NCBI GenBank assembly: GCA_029099685.1
Contig: JAQXOO010000007.1
Span: 1 to 49,756, forward strand
Length of the DNA stretch: 49,756 bases
Direction: 5' to 3'
Origin: Clostridia bacterium
GTDB taxonomy: Bacteria > Bacillota > Clostridia > Oscillospirales > Butyricicoccaceae
Part shown: in pieces, positions 32,517 through 48,108 of the stretch
Layout: each line of letters opens with the position of its first letter
Position numbering within the stretch: the stretch's first letter is position 1
The notes under the pieces: model-generated
The model's input: the letters and a program-made list of their open reading frames with translations, nothing else
Told to the model about the DNA's origin: nothing
Databases searched by the model: none
Position numbers and translations under genes: made by a program

Positions 32517-32996
32517 TTAAAGGGCCCGGGCCACCACGATTTCATCGTCGCATTCATCGCCGGTCTCCCGGAAGCCGAACTGTTCATACAGCCGGATGGC
32601 GGCACGGTTGCGGGGATCGACTCCCAGCCACACAAAGCTGGCCGGGCCGCAGGGCTTGTCCCTGAGAAAGTCCAGCGCGGCCTCCATGGCCTGCCGCCCC
32701 AGGCCGCGGCCCTGATACGCCCGGTCGATCATCAGCCGCCAGATGCAGTAGCTTTCGCCCCGGACGGTGGGAATGCCGAATTCATCGGTGACGCCGTAGC
32801 CGAACATGATAAAGCCCACCGCCGTGTCCCCGTCATACAGCCCGAAGGGCAGCACCGTGTGGTCGTCCTCCCGGGCGGCAAAGGCCTCAAGGAGGCTGTC
32901 GGCCACGGGCATGGTGAACTGCTCCTGCTCCGGCCGCACCCGAAGCTCCAGCACCTCCGACAGCACATCATAGTTGATTTTTCGAAGTTCCAGCAC
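32517..32996 (-). CDS. GNAT family N-acetyltransferase
   Basis: A 159-aa acetyl-CoA-dependent acetyltransferase. The acetyl-CoA-binding motif RLMIDRAYQGRGLGRQAM fits the Q/RxxGxG/A consensus, and the C-terminal VDPRNRAAIRLYEQFGF is typical of PaiA/BltD-type (spermidine/spermine-like) members. The start is a GTG at 32996 after AAAGGAG; an in-frame extension to 33023 lacks a ribosome-binding site. It lies 100 bases beyond the MazG-like gene and may belong to that operon. Substrate unknown; a polyamine or amino compound is a family-based guess. Confidence 0.85.
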   Translation of the reverse strand: MLELRKINYDVLSEVLELRVRPEQEQFTMPVADSLLEAFAAREDDHTVLPFGLYDGDTAVGFIMFGYGVTDEFGIPTVRGESYCIWRLMIDRAYQGRGLGRQAMEAALDFLRDKPCGPASFVWLGVDPRNRAAIRLYEQFGFRETGDECDDEIVVARAL

Positions 32997-33096
32997 GGAA
33001 AGCTCCTTTCTCCCGGGCGGCAAGTCCGGCTTTTTTCATCCAGCGGCAGGCCTGCCTGCGGTGCGGCCCTTCCCAAAGCACGGCACTCCGGCCCGC

Positions 33097-33420
33097 TCAT
33101 TTCCGCTCCACCGAACGCCTGGCGTCAAAGCCCTCCGGATAGCGGGCCTTCAGTTTGTCGATGTTCCGCTGAAAGACCTCTTCCAGGGAAACATCCAGGG
33201 CATAGGCGGTCTCCGCCAGGTACCAGGCCACATCGCCCAGCTCCTTGATGAGCCCCTCACGGTCCAGCGGGTGTCCCTGGGCCAGGTGTTTTTTCACGAT
33301 GTCGATGGCTTCGCCGCTTTCACCGCACAGCCCCATGACCCCGTTGATGAGTACATCCTGTTTGCCCAGCGCCGGGTTCAGGGTGGTCAGGGCCATCTTT
33401 TGATACTCGTTGACCGTCAT
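33097..33420 (-). CDS. MazG-like nucleotide pyrophosphohydrolase
   Basis: A 107-aa all-alpha protein that should hydrolyse (d)NTPs to monophosphates, cleaning up abnormal nucleotides. The metal-binding pattern is present: GESGEAIDIVKKH (about 33-45) with two Glu and one Asp, and KELGDVAWYLAE (about 59-70) with Glu and Asp. Size matches single-domain MazG-like proteins rather than the double-domain MazG. It overlaps the upstream pyruvate-kinase-like gene (ATGA), so translation is coupled. Confidence 0.87.
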   Translation of the reverse strand: MTVNEYQKMALTTLNPALGKQDVLINGVMGLCGESGEAIDIVKKHLAQGHPLDREGLIKELGDVAWYLAETAYALDVSLEEVFQRNIDKLKARYPEGFDARRSVERK

Positions 33421-33989
33421 GCGTCATCCTCCAGCGAGGGCTTGCACAGGATCTCGTGGATCCGGGTGCCCAGCAGGTCGGCGGTGTAGTCCGGGGTCAG
33501 GCGGCAGACGGTGTCGGCGCCCCGCCCGGTGCCGCCCACGGCGATGACCTGCCTGCCGTATGCAATGGCGCCGTTGTCCAGGGCCATCATGGCGATCTCC
33601 ACGCAGACCTTGGTGCCCTGCCCCAGCATTCTCAGGGTGTTTGCCACGATCTCCACCGGATAAATGCCGGAATATTTCCGACTCAGGCCCCGCTCCGCGC
33701 CGCTGAGGGCGTGGGCGGCGGTCACCAGCGTAACGCCGTTGTCCCGGAATTCCTGCATCTTTTCGGGCGCCAGCAGGTTTTTGCCCTTTTCCCGGGAGCC
33801 AAAGGCGTGGGTCACCGCCACGATCCTGCCGGAATAGCCCGCTTCCCGGGCCATTTCCAGCAGGGGAGGCACGGTCCCGCCGCCCGTGGTGGACACCACG
33901 ATGTCCAGACCGTGCTTGTTCGCGGCGTCCAGGGCCAGAGCCAGGGCGGCCCGGGTGTTTTCTGCGCCGGGATGTTCAAACAGTACCAT
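33417..33989 (-). CDS. Stand-alone pyruvate kinase C-terminal (alpha/beta) domain protein
   Basis: A 190-aa protein homologous to the regulatory C-terminal domain of pyruvate kinase, without the catalytic barrel. Visible landmarks are FEHPGAENTRAALALALDAA, IVVSTTGGGTVPPLLEMAR and VAVTHAFGSREKG. Proteins of this kind are annotated as pyruvate kinase alpha/beta domain proteins; their role is unknown, but the domain binds phosphorylated effectors in the full enzyme. The start is ATG 33989 after AAGGAG; a GTG at 33998 lies too near. It is the first gene of the operon with MazG-like. Confidence 0.82.
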   Translation of the reverse strand: MVLFEHPGAENTRAALALALDAANKHGLDIVVSTTGGGTVPPLLEMAREAGYSGRIVAVTHAFGSREKGKNLLAPEKMQEFRDNGVTLVTAAHALSGAERGLSRKYSGIYPVEIVANTLRMLGQGTKVCVEIAMMALDNGAIAYGRQVIAVGGTGRGADTVCRLTPDYTADLLGTRIHEILCKPSLEDDA

Positions 33990-34028
33990 GATCAGCACTC
34001 CTTTTCACGTTGACGATAGGGTACTCAA

Positions 34029-34057
34029 AGTATAGCAGATCCGGCCTTTGCAAGCAA
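34029..34057 (-). promoter_or_regulatory. Promoter of the PK-like/MazG operon
   Basis: Minus strand TTGCTT (34057-34052), 17-base spacer, TATACT (34034-34029) with extended TG-C. Overlaps the divergent lepB promoter. Confidence 0.7.
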
Positions 34058-34075
34058 CAAAAAGTATGGTATAGT
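34048..34075 (+). promoter_or_regulatory. Promoter of lepB
   Basis: TTGCAA (34048-34053), 16-base spacer, TATAGT (34070-34075) with extended TG-G. Its -35 shares bases with the -35 of the opposite promoter. Confidence 0.65.
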
Positions 34076-34108
34076 AAAGGAAACATACATACAAAGCGAG
34101 GAAAAGGT

Positions 34109-34687
34109 ATGAAGCGGCAAACCGAAATGCCCCGGCTGGAGCAGATGGAAAGCGAGCTGAAGCGGGTGAAATACAAGCGCCGCTACCGCAGTGTGCTGCG
34201 CAGCACGGTCTATGCGCTGATCACCGTGGCGGCGGCAGCGGTGCTGGTGGCAACGCTGTGGATGCCCGTGCTCCAGATCTACGGAGCATCCATGTCGCCC
34301 ACCCTGGAGGAGGGAGAGATCATCCTGTCCCTGAAGACCGGCCAGTTCGCTCCGGGGGATATTGTGGCGTTTTACTACAACAACAAGATCCTCATCAAGC
34401 GGGTCATCGCCGGGCCGGGCCAGTGGGTCAACATCACAGAGGACGGCTCCGTCTATGTGGACGACCGGCTGCTGGAGGAGCCCTACCTCCACGAAAAGGC
34501 TCTGGGGGAGTGCGACATCGAGCTGCCCTATCAGGTGCCGGACGAGCGGTATTTCGTCATGGGCGACCACCGGGCCACCTCGGTGGATTCCCGCAGCACC
34601 GCCGTTGGCTGCGTGGCGGAGGAACACATCGTGGGCCGCATCGCCTTCCGCGTCTGGCCGCTGAAGGGCTTTGGCCCGGTGCGCTGA
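34109..34687 (+). CDS. lepB: Signal peptidase I
   Basis: A 192-aa membrane serine protease that removes signal peptides from exported proteins. A basic cytoplasmic N-terminus (about 1-33) precedes one transmembrane helix (about 34-52). The catalytic Ser61 is in YGASMSPTL and the general-base Lys97 in ILIKRVIAG; box E is MGDHRATSVDSR. The start is ATG 34109 after GCGAGG. Compact single-membrane-span form typical of Gram-positives. Monocistronic. Confidence 0.95.
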   Translation: MKRQTEMPRLEQMESELKRVKYKRRYRSVLRSTVYALITVAAAAVLVATLWMPVLQIYGASMSPTLEEGEIILSLKTGQFAPGDIVAFYYNNKILIKRVIAGPGQWVNITEDGSVYVDDRLLEEPYLHEKALGECDIELPYQVPDERYFVMGDHRATSVDSRSTAVGCVAEEHIVGRIAFRVWPLKGFGPVR

Positions 34688-34729
34688 GACGCTTTTTCCC
34701 CACAAGGGCAAAAATCATCGTTTTCGGCA

Positions 34730-34758
34730 TTGCGCCCGGCGGCAACTGATGGTATACT
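34730..34758 (+). promoter_or_regulatory. Promoter of fhs
   Basis: TTGCGC (34730-34735), 17-base spacer, TATACT (34753-34758) with extended TG-G. Confidence 0.7.
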
Positions 34759-34808
34759 GAGAGAAAAACAGGACACTTTTTCCGACATGATTTTTGGAGG
34801 GAACGCAC

Positions 34809-36479
34809 ATGATGACCGACATTGAGATCGCTCAGAGCTGCCGGATGCAGCCCATTACCGAAATCGCCGAAAAGGCCGGCATCCGGCAGGAGGAGCTGGA
34901 GCTGTACGGCCGCTACAAGGCAAAGATCGCCCCCGACGCCATGGCGCGCCTGCAGGACAAGCCCGACGGCAAGCTGGTCCTGGTGACCGCCATCAACCCC
35001 ACGCCCGCAGGCGAGGGCAAGACCACCACCACCGTTGGCCTGGGCCAGGCCATGGCGCGCATCGGAAAAAACGCCGTCATCGCCCTGCGGGAGCCTTCTC
35101 TGGGGCCCGTGTTCGGCGTGAAGGGCGGCGCCGCCGGCGGCGGTTATGCCCAGGTGGTCCCCATGGAGGACATCAACCTGCACTTCACCGGCGATATGCA
35201 CGCCATCACCGCCGCCAACAACCTGCTGTGCGCCATGATCGATAACCACCTGCAGCAGGGAAACGCCCTGGGCATCGACCCCCGCCGGATCATTTTCACC
35301 CGGGTCATGGACATGAATGACCGCGCCCTGCGCAACATCATCGTGGGCCTGGGCGGAAAGACCAACGGCGTCCCCCGGGAGGATCATTTCATGATCACCG
35401 TGGCCTCTGAGATCATGGCCATTCTGTGCCTGGCTTCTGACCTGGAGGACCTGAAAAAGCGCTTCGGCGATATCCTGGTGGCCTATGACTATCAGAACAA
35501 GCCGGTCTATGCCCGGGACCTGAAGGCCGAGGGCGCCATGACCGCCCTGATGAAGGACGCCATCAAGCCCAACCTGGTGCAGACCCTGGAGGGCACCCCC
35601 TGCCTGATGCACGGCGGCCCCTTCGCAAACATCGCCCACGGCTGCAACTCCGTCCAGGCTACCCGCCTGGCCCTGAAGCTGGGGGATATCGCCATCACCG
35701 AGGCCGGCTTCGGCGCCGACCTGGGCGCGGAGAAGTTCCTGGACATCAAGTGCCGCAAGGCCGGGCTGAACCCCTCCTGCGTGGTGCTGGTGGCCACTGT
35801 CCGCGCGCTGAAATACAACGGCGGCGTCCCCAAAACCGAACTGAACCAGGAAAATGTGGACGCGCTGGCAAAGGGCATCTGCAATCTGGATGCCCATATC
35901 GAAAACATCGGCAAATACGGCCTGCCGGTGGTGGTGGCCATCAATGCCTTCCCCACTGATACCGAAGCGGAGATGGCCTTTATCCGCAAGCATTGTGAGG
36001 AAAAGGGCGTCCGCGTGGCCCTGAGCGAGGTCTTTGCCAAGGGCGGCGAGGGCGGCGTGGCCTTGGCCCGGGAAGTGCTGGCCGTTCTGGAGGAGGACAA
36101 GGCCTGCTTTGCCCCCATCTATCCCGACGACATGGCGCTGGAAAAGAAGATCGAGACCATCGCCACCACCATTTACGGCGCCGACGGCGTTTCCATCCTG
36201 CCCGCCGCGGCCAAAGAGCTGAAAAAGATCACGGAGATGGGCTACGGCAGCCTGCCCGTTTGCATGGCAAAGACCCAGTACTCCCTGTCCGACAACGAAA
36301 AGGCGCTGGGCCGGCCCCGGGGCTTCAAGATCACGGTCCGTTCCGCCCGCCTGGCCGCGGGCGCGGGCTTTGTGGTGTGCGAGACCGGCGCCATCATGAC
36401 CATGCCCGGCCTGCCCAAGGTCCCCGCCGCCGAAAAGATCGATATCGACAACACCGGCAAGATCGAAGGCCTGTTCTGA
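34809..36479 (+). CDS. fhs: Formate--tetrahydrofolate ligase
   Basis: A 556-aa cytosolic enzyme that makes 10-formyl-THF from formate, THF and ATP, feeding purine synthesis or, in acetogens, the methyl branch of the Wood-Ljungdahl pathway. The P-loop [15 protein letters not shown] (near residue 67), [19 protein letters not shown] and [12 protein letters not shown] are standard. Length is exactly that of typical clostridial Fhs. The start is ATG 34809 after GGAGGG; the TTG at 34794 lies in the ribosome-binding site. No other Wood-Ljungdahl genes are near, so a biosynthetic role is enough to explain it. Confidence 0.97.
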   Translation: MMTDIEIAQSCRMQPITEIAEKAGIRQEELELYGRYKAKIAPDAMARLQDKPDGKLVLVTAINPTPAGEGKTTTTVGLGQAMARIGKNAVIALREPSLGPVFGVKGGAAGGGYAQVVPMEDINLHFTGDMHAITAANNLLCAMIDNHLQQGNALGIDPRRIIFTRVMDMNDRALRNIIVGLGGKTNGVPREDHFMITVASEIMAILCLASDLEDLKKRFGDILVAYDYQNKPVYARDLKAEGAMTALMKDAIKPNLVQTLEGTPCLMHGGPFANIAHGCNSVQATRLALKLGDIAITEAGFGADLGAEKFLDIKCRKAGLNPSCVVLVATVRALKYNGGVPKTELNQENVDALAKGICNLDAHIENIGKYGLPVVVAINAFPTDTEAEMAFIRKHCEEKGVRVALSEVFAKGGEGGVALAREVLAVLEEDKACFAPIYPDDMALEKKIETIATTIYGADGVSILPAAAKELKKITEMGYGSLPVCMAKTQYSLSDNEKALGRPRGFKITVRSARLAAGAGFVVCETGAIMTMPGLPKVPAAEKIDIDNTGKIEGLF

Positions 36480-36490
36480 GAACAGTTCCG

Positions 36491-36519
36491 AAAGACCGCC
36501 CTCCGTGGGCGGTCTTTTT
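36491..36519 (+). terminator. Terminator of fhs
   Basis: 11-bp perfect stem (36491-36501 with 36507-36517), 5-base loop, T run. Confidence 0.85.
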
Positions 36520-36626
36520 CTGTCCGGAAATCCGAGGGCGCGGGACACGCCGCAGGACCGGGATGAAGCGGTGAAACCCAAAGAAAAGCAAGATTCCGCC
36601 GCCCTATGGGGATCTCGGCTCAGAAG

Positions 36627-36666
36627 ACAAAAAATCACCGGAACGGCGGTTCCGGTGATTTTTGCA
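36627..36666. terminator. Terminator of the cysteine desulfidase gene
   Basis: 13-bp stem AAAATCACCGGAA/TTCCGGTGATTTT with a 6-base loop; on the minus strand it ends in a seven-T run. The stretch 36520-36626 shows nothing else. Confidence 0.8.
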
Positions 36667-36698
36667 TACGGAAAAAGCAGTCCAGGCCGGAGAACAGG

Positions 36699-37985
36699 TC
36701 AGCGCCGGTCCAGGTCCACGTTGCCCAGCATCAGATTCAGGATCTCCGCGTCGGTGGAGCGCATACCCACCCGGCCGATGTAGCCCAGGCTGCGGATGGT
36801 CTTTTGGGGGTCGTCCTGGATGATGCCCTCGCCGGGCTGGAAATGCAGGCCGCGCATACTCAGATGGTGCGCCATGATGGCGGCGTCCACCGCCGAAGCG
36901 ATCTTGGCGGCGCAGCTTGCCTTTGCGCCGTCGCACACCATGCCGCCCACATTGGCCACCGTGTTGGCAATGGTGTCACAGATGTTCTCCAGGGTGCCGC
37001 AGTGGAGCCAGGTGATGGCGGCGCCGCAGCCCGCGGCGGCCGTCACCGCGCCGCAGAAGGCGGACAGGCTGCCGATATAGTGCTTCTGAAAGATGGAGAT
37101 CAGGTTGGAGATGATCAGGGCGCGGTACAGCTTTTCCCGGGGGACCTTCAGCTCGGCGGCATACTCCATCACCGGCAGGGAAACGGTGATGCCCTGGTTG
37201 CCGCTGCCGGAGTTGATGACCACCGGCAGGCTGCAGCCGCCCATGCGGGCGTCGGAGCCGGCGGCGGCGCGGGCCTTTGCCCGGGTCCAGACGGTGTCCT
37301 CGCAGACGTCCAGCAGGGTGCGGCCGATCTGCGCGCCAAAGGGGCGGCGGAGACCGGCGTTGGAAATGGTGCCGTTCAGATCGATCTGGCCGTCCAGCAG
37401 GGCGCGGACCCTGGAGATGTCCACCGTTTCGGCAAACTCCACGATGGCGGCCACACTCCAGCCGCTCCAGTCGGTGTCGTCGCTCTTTTGGGTCACCGGA
37501 TCCTGACGGAACAGCTCCCGGCCGTCCTTTTCGATCCTTGTGATGAGGGTATGGCGGTTGATGATGGTGACCGAAGCAGTGTGCCCCTCAGAGAACACCT
37601 CCGCCACGATGTACAGGTTGGCCACGTTCTCCTGCAGGGAGCAGGTGCAGAAGTGCTCCTCCAGCAGCTGACGGGTCAGCTCCAGGTGCCGGGGGGTCAC
37701 TGCCTGCAGCACCTCCAGCTCCCGGTCGGCGTCGCCGCCCACCACGCCCAGGATGGCGGCGGCTTCAACGCCCCGCAGCCCGCCGGCGTTGGGCACGGCC
37801 ACGCCCCTGACGTTTTTGATGATGTTTCCGCTGCACCGGAGGCGAATGCCCCGGGGCATCTCGCCCAGGACCTGCCGGGCTTTTGCGGCGGCATAGGCGA
37901 TGGCGATGGGCTCAGTGCAGCCCAGCGCGGGGATCAGCTCCCGCTCCAGCGTTTGGAGAAAGACATCGTGCTGTTGCTGTGTCAT
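36699..37985 (-). CDS. cyuA: L-cysteine desulfidase (UPF0597/CyuA family)
   Basis: A 428-aa protein of the iron-sulfur serine/cysteine dehydratase-like family. GCTEPIAIAYAAA at 22-34 holds Cys23, the conserved N-terminal cysteine, and cysteines in AAAGCGAAITWLHCG and GGMVCDGAKASCAAK toward the C-terminus complete a likely [4Fe-4S] site. Members degrade L-cysteine to pyruvate, sulfide and ammonia. The ATG at 37985 follows AAGGA. Monocistronic with its own promoter; no cysteine transporter (cyuP) adjacent. Family is sure, exact substrate less so. Confidence 0.88.
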   Translation of the reverse strand: MTQQQHDVFLQTLERELIPALGCTEPIAIAYAAAKARQVLGEMPRGIRLRCSGNIIKNVRGVAVPNAGGLRGVEAAAILGVVGGDADRELEVLQAVTPRHLELTRQLLEEHFCTCSLQENVANLYIVAEVFSEGHTASVTIINRHTLITRIEKDGRELFRQDPVTQKSDDTDWSGWSVAAIVEFAETVDISRVRALLDGQIDLNGTISNAGLRRPFGAQIGRTLLDVCEDTVWTRAKARAAAGSDARMGGCSLPVVINSGSGNQGITVSLPVMEYAAELKVPREKLYRALIISNLISIFQKHYIGSLSAFCGAVTAAAGCGAAITWLHCGTLENICDTIANTVANVGGMVCDGAKASCAAKIASAVDAAIMAHHLSMRGLHFQPGEGIIQDDPQKTIRSLGYIGRVGMRSTDAEILNLMLGNVDLDRR

Positions 37986-38018
37986 GCATCCACATCCTTG
38001 TCATATTTTGTCGGAGAC

Positions 38019-38047
38019 AGTATAGCACAGGAATGGGAAAATAGCAA
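38019..38047 (-). promoter_or_regulatory. Promoter of cyuA
   Basis: Minus strand TTGCTA (38047-38042), 17-base spacer, TATACT (38024-38019) with extended TG-C. Confidence 0.7.
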
Positions 38048-38151
38048 TGGCCGCCAGTGGGAAGGCAATTTTCCGCCCGCCGGAATCTTAAAGAAATCTT
38101 GATAGCTTTTTCGTGGCTTTTGTGGTATGCTTTGCCGGAGGGAGTGATCGA

Positions 38152-38892
38152 ATGTCACATTTTCTGGATACAGCAGACACCATTGAGCCGGGCTACGGCT
38201 TCCGCTATTTCGGACCTTACCATCTGATGTGGCTGGCTGTTTTGGTGATCTTTGCCGTTTTTATGTCGGTGCAGTACAAAAAACGGGACGCCGCCGCCCG
38301 GGCCAAATGGCGAAAGCGCTTTGCCATAGCCATCCTGCTGGATGAGGTGTGGAAGATGTTCTGGCTGACTGTAGGCGGGAACTACACGGTGGATTATCTG
38401 CCCCTGCACCTGTGCTCCATCAACATCCTGCTCATCGCCGTCCACGCCTGGCGGCCCTCCAGGGTACTGGACAACTTTCTTTACGCCGTCTGCGTTCCCG
38501 CGGCCTGCGCGGCAATGCTGTTCCCCACCTGGGATACGCTGCCGGCGCTGAACTTCATGCATCTGCACTCGTTTACCGTGCACATCCTGCTGGCCGTCTA
38601 TCCCATCATGGTGACGGCGGGCGGAGAGATCCGGCCCGACTGGCGGCAGCTTCCCAAATGCCTGTTGCTGGCGGCGGCGCTGGCCGTCCCGGTCTACGGC
38701 GTCAACCGGCTTCTGGGCACCAACTTCATGTTCCTGATGCGCGCCGACGAGGGAAATCCGCTGCTGCTCTTTGAAGAGCTGTGGGGCAACCACCTGCTGG
38801 GCCTTCCGGTGCTGGCCGCCGGGGCCTTCGCGGTCATGTACGGTATTTTGTACGCGTGCAGAAAGGTGCGCGCCCGGAAACAGCCTGTATAA
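38152..38892 (+). CDS. YwaF/TIGR02206 family membrane protein
   Basis: A 246-aa multi-pass membrane protein with about six to seven helices. FRYFGPYHLMWLAVLVIFAV at the N-terminus, DYLPLHLCSINILL in the middle and the C-terminal GNPLLLFEELWGNH block match the TIGR02206 (YwaF) family, distantly related to TMEM164-type proteins. Function unknown. The start is ATG 38152 after GGAGGG. An extended -10 TGGTATGCT (ending at 38131) precedes it without a clear -35. Monocistronic with a strong terminator, just upstream of the rpoB promoter. Confidence 0.8.
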   Translation: MSHFLDTADTIEPGYGFRYFGPYHLMWLAVLVIFAVFMSVQYKKRDAAARAKWRKRFAIAILLDEVWKMFWLTVGGNYTVDYLPLHLCSINILLIAVHAWRPSRVLDNFLYAVCVPAACAAMLFPTWDTLPALNFMHLHSFTVHILLAVYPIMVTAGGEIRPDWRQLPKCLLLAAALAVPVYGVNRLLGTNFMFLMRADEGNPLLLFEELWGNHLLGLPVLAAGAFAVMYGILYACRKVRARKQPV

Positions 38893-38900
38893 GCGTCAAA

Positions 38901-38935
38901 AAGCCCCGCTGCGGGATGCAGCGGGGCTTCATTAT
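38901..38935 (+). terminator. Terminator of the YwaF-like gene
   Basis: 12-bp perfect stem (38901-38912 with 38918-38929), 5-base loop, then a weak T-rich tail. Confidence 0.75.
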
Positions 38936-38977
38936 TTGTCAATATGTAAGTTCTACGAAAAAAAGAACAAAAAATCG

Positions 38978-39006
38978 TTGACTTCCACCAAAAAAAGTGC
39001 TACAAT
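38978..39006 (+). promoter_or_regulatory. Promoter of rpoB
   Basis: TTGACT (38978-38983), 17-base spacer, TACAAT (39001-39006) with extended TG-C. It gives a leader of about 155 bases that is AT-rich and contains a small AAGGC/GCCTT hairpin (39077-39095). Confidence 0.8.
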
Positions 39007-39169
39007 GTAAAACTGAATCAATCTGGGGAAGTTTCGCCTTTTCTAACAAAATAATGATAGCAAATCTGACGGGAAAAGGCAAGAGAAAAGCCTTGGAAAA
39101 AGACAACTACCCCGGGTGTATCAAAATGTTTGTGTTTTTTGAAAATAGAGAAATGGAGTGAGGCAACCG

Positions 39170-43042
<3,873 letters not shown>

Positions 43043-43060
43043 GAAAGGAGAACAGAAACA

Positions 43061-46633
<3,573 letters not shown>

Positions 46634-46687
46634 TTGAAAAAAATATAGTATACTAAACAAGTTGCGAGGGTTATTAGGAGGAAGACT

Positions 46688-46936
46688 ATGCTTTTTGAGC
46701 TGCGAAACGGTAAAAAGACAGTCGGACGAAAGCAATCGCAGCGGGCTGTTCTGGAGGGAAAAGCCCAAAAGATCTTCCTTGCGTCGGACGCCGATGCGCG
46801 TATCCGCCAGGAGGTCGAGGAACTGTGCCGCACCCACAGCGTGCCGGTGGTCCCTGTGGACACTATGGAGTCCCTGGGACGCGCCTGCGGCATCCAGGTG
46901 GGCGCCGCCGTCGCGGCGCTGCTGAAGGCGCAGTGA
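46688..46936 (+). CDS. ybxF: L7Ae-family ribosomal/K-turn-binding protein (YbxF)
   Basis: An 82-aa RNA-binding protein of the L7Ae/L30e fold expected to bind kink-turns in rRNA or other RNAs. AVLEGKAQKIFLASDADARI and VPVVPVDTMESLGRACGI are the family blocks. AGGAGG precedes ATG 46688. It sits between rpoC and rpsL, exactly as ybxF does in Bacillus. A truncated hypothetical is unlikely because length is typical. Confidence 0.9.
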   Translation: MLFELRNGKKTVGRKQSQRAVLEGKAQKIFLASDADARIRQEVEELCRTHSVPVVPVDTMESLGRACGIQVGAAVAALLKAQ

Positions 46937-47014
46937 TTGCCCCACTACCAACGGGTGGGGGAGACCCCACCCGTTTTGATAGAAAGAATCTTGAAAGAAG
47001 GAGGAATATCGTCA

Positions 47015-47437
47015 ATGCCTACGTTTAACCAGTTGGTAAGAAAGGGCCGTGAACAGGCTTCCTACAAGTCTACCGCTCCCGCTCTGCAGAAAGGTTTCAA
47101 CTCCAAGAAGAAGGAGACCATCGACCTTGCTTCTCCCCAGAAGCGCGGCGTCTGCACCACCGTGAAGACCATGACTCCCAAGAAGCCCAACTCCGCTCTG
47201 CGTAAGGTCGCTCGTGTTCGACTGACCAATGGCATGGAAGTCTGGGGTTATATCCCCGGTGTGGGTCACAACCTGCAGGAGCACTCTGTGGTTATGGTCC
47301 GCGGCGGCCGTGTTAAGGACCTGCCCGGTGTGCGTTACCACATCATCCGCGGCACTCTGGATACCCAGGGCGTCAACGGCCGTATGCAGGCCCGCTCCAA
47401 GTACGGCGCCAAGAGACCCAAGGCCGGCAAGAAATAA
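47015..47437 (+). CDS. rpsL: 30S ribosomal protein S12
   Basis: A 140-aa decoding-centre protein. [13 protein letters not shown] start, [20 protein letters not shown] (with the streptomycin-related Lys in the sensitive form) and [20 protein letters not shown] are standard. The start is ATG 47015 after AAGGAGG; the frame open back to 46937 lies over the spacer after ybxF. First ribosomal gene of the str operon. Confidence 0.97.
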   Translation: MPTFNQLVRKGREQASYKSTAPALQKGFNSKKKETIDLASPQKRGVCTTVKTMTPKKPNSALRKVARVRLTNGMEVWGYIPGVGHNLQEHSVVMVRGGRVKDLPGVRYHIIRGTLDTQGVNGRMQARSKYGAKRPKAGKK

Positions 47438-47598
47438 GCCCGTTTTTCGCCAACCAAAAGGTAAAAAAGCATAAGCAAAGCAGACGCTTTGGACGGTATT
47501 TCTTATCAATATAAGAACTTCCCGTTCTATGGCGCTGACAGAAGCAAATTGCGCTTTTGAGTACCTATGAAATCATTTTAATGAAGGAGGGAAGCAAA
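47438..47598 (+). other. Spacer between rpsL and rpsG
   Basis: A 161-base gap without a clear gene or terminator, AT-richer than the flanking genes. In E. coli the rpsL-rpsG gap holds the S7 feedback site; a similar role here is possible but I see no matching structure. Confidence 0.35.
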
Positions 47599-48069
47599 GT
47601 GCCCAGAAGAGGAAATGTTCCCAAGCGGGATGTCCTGCCCGATCCCGTTTACAATTCGAAACTGGTGACTAAGCTCATCAACAGCATTATGCTGGACGGT
47701 AAGAAGGGTGTTGCCCAGAAGATCGTCTATGATGCATTTGACATCATCAAGGAAAAAACCAATAAAGATCCCAACGAATGCTTCGAGACCGCCATGGAGA
47801 ACGTCATGCCCATGCTGGAAGTCAAGTCCCGCCGTGTGGGCGGCTCCAACTACCAGGTCCCCATGGACGTTCGCCCCGAGCGCCGTCAGACCCTGGGTCT
47901 GCGGTGGATCACTGCTTATTCCCGCTCCCGTGGTGAAAAGACCATGAAGGAGCGTCTGGCCGGCGAGATCATGGACGCCATGAACGGTACCGGCGGCGCC
48001 GTCAAGAAGCGTGACGACGTCCACAAGATGGCCGAGGCCAACAAGGCCTTCGCTCACTTCCGCTGGTAA
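47599..48069 (+). CDS. rpsG: 30S ribosomal protein S7
   Basis: A 156-aa primary 16S rRNA-binding protein of the 30S head. It begins [20 protein letters not shown] and contains [20 protein letters not shown], both typical. The start is GTG 47599 after AAGGAGG; the ATG at 47557 extends the frame without a ribosome-binding site and would give a non-standard N-terminus. Length equals the family norm. Confidence 0.97.
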   Translation: MPRRGNVPKRDVLPDPVYNSKLVTKLINSIMLDGKKGVAQKIVYDAFDIIKEKTNKDPNECFETAMENVMPMLEVKSRRVGGSNYQVPMDVRPERRQTLGLRWITAYSRSRGEKTMKERLAGEIMDAMNGTGGAVKKRDDVHKMAEANKAFAHFRW

Positions 48070-48108
48070 TCCGGCGCATGGTGACCAATCTGGAAAGGAG
48101 ATAAGCAG

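Noticed and set aside
34759-34808. THF riboswitch before fhs
   Set aside because: The leader is only about 45 bases and holds no pseudoknot-forming arms.
36505-36783. Short frames between fhs and cyuA
   Set aside because: They cover terminator hairpins and lack ribosome-binding sites.
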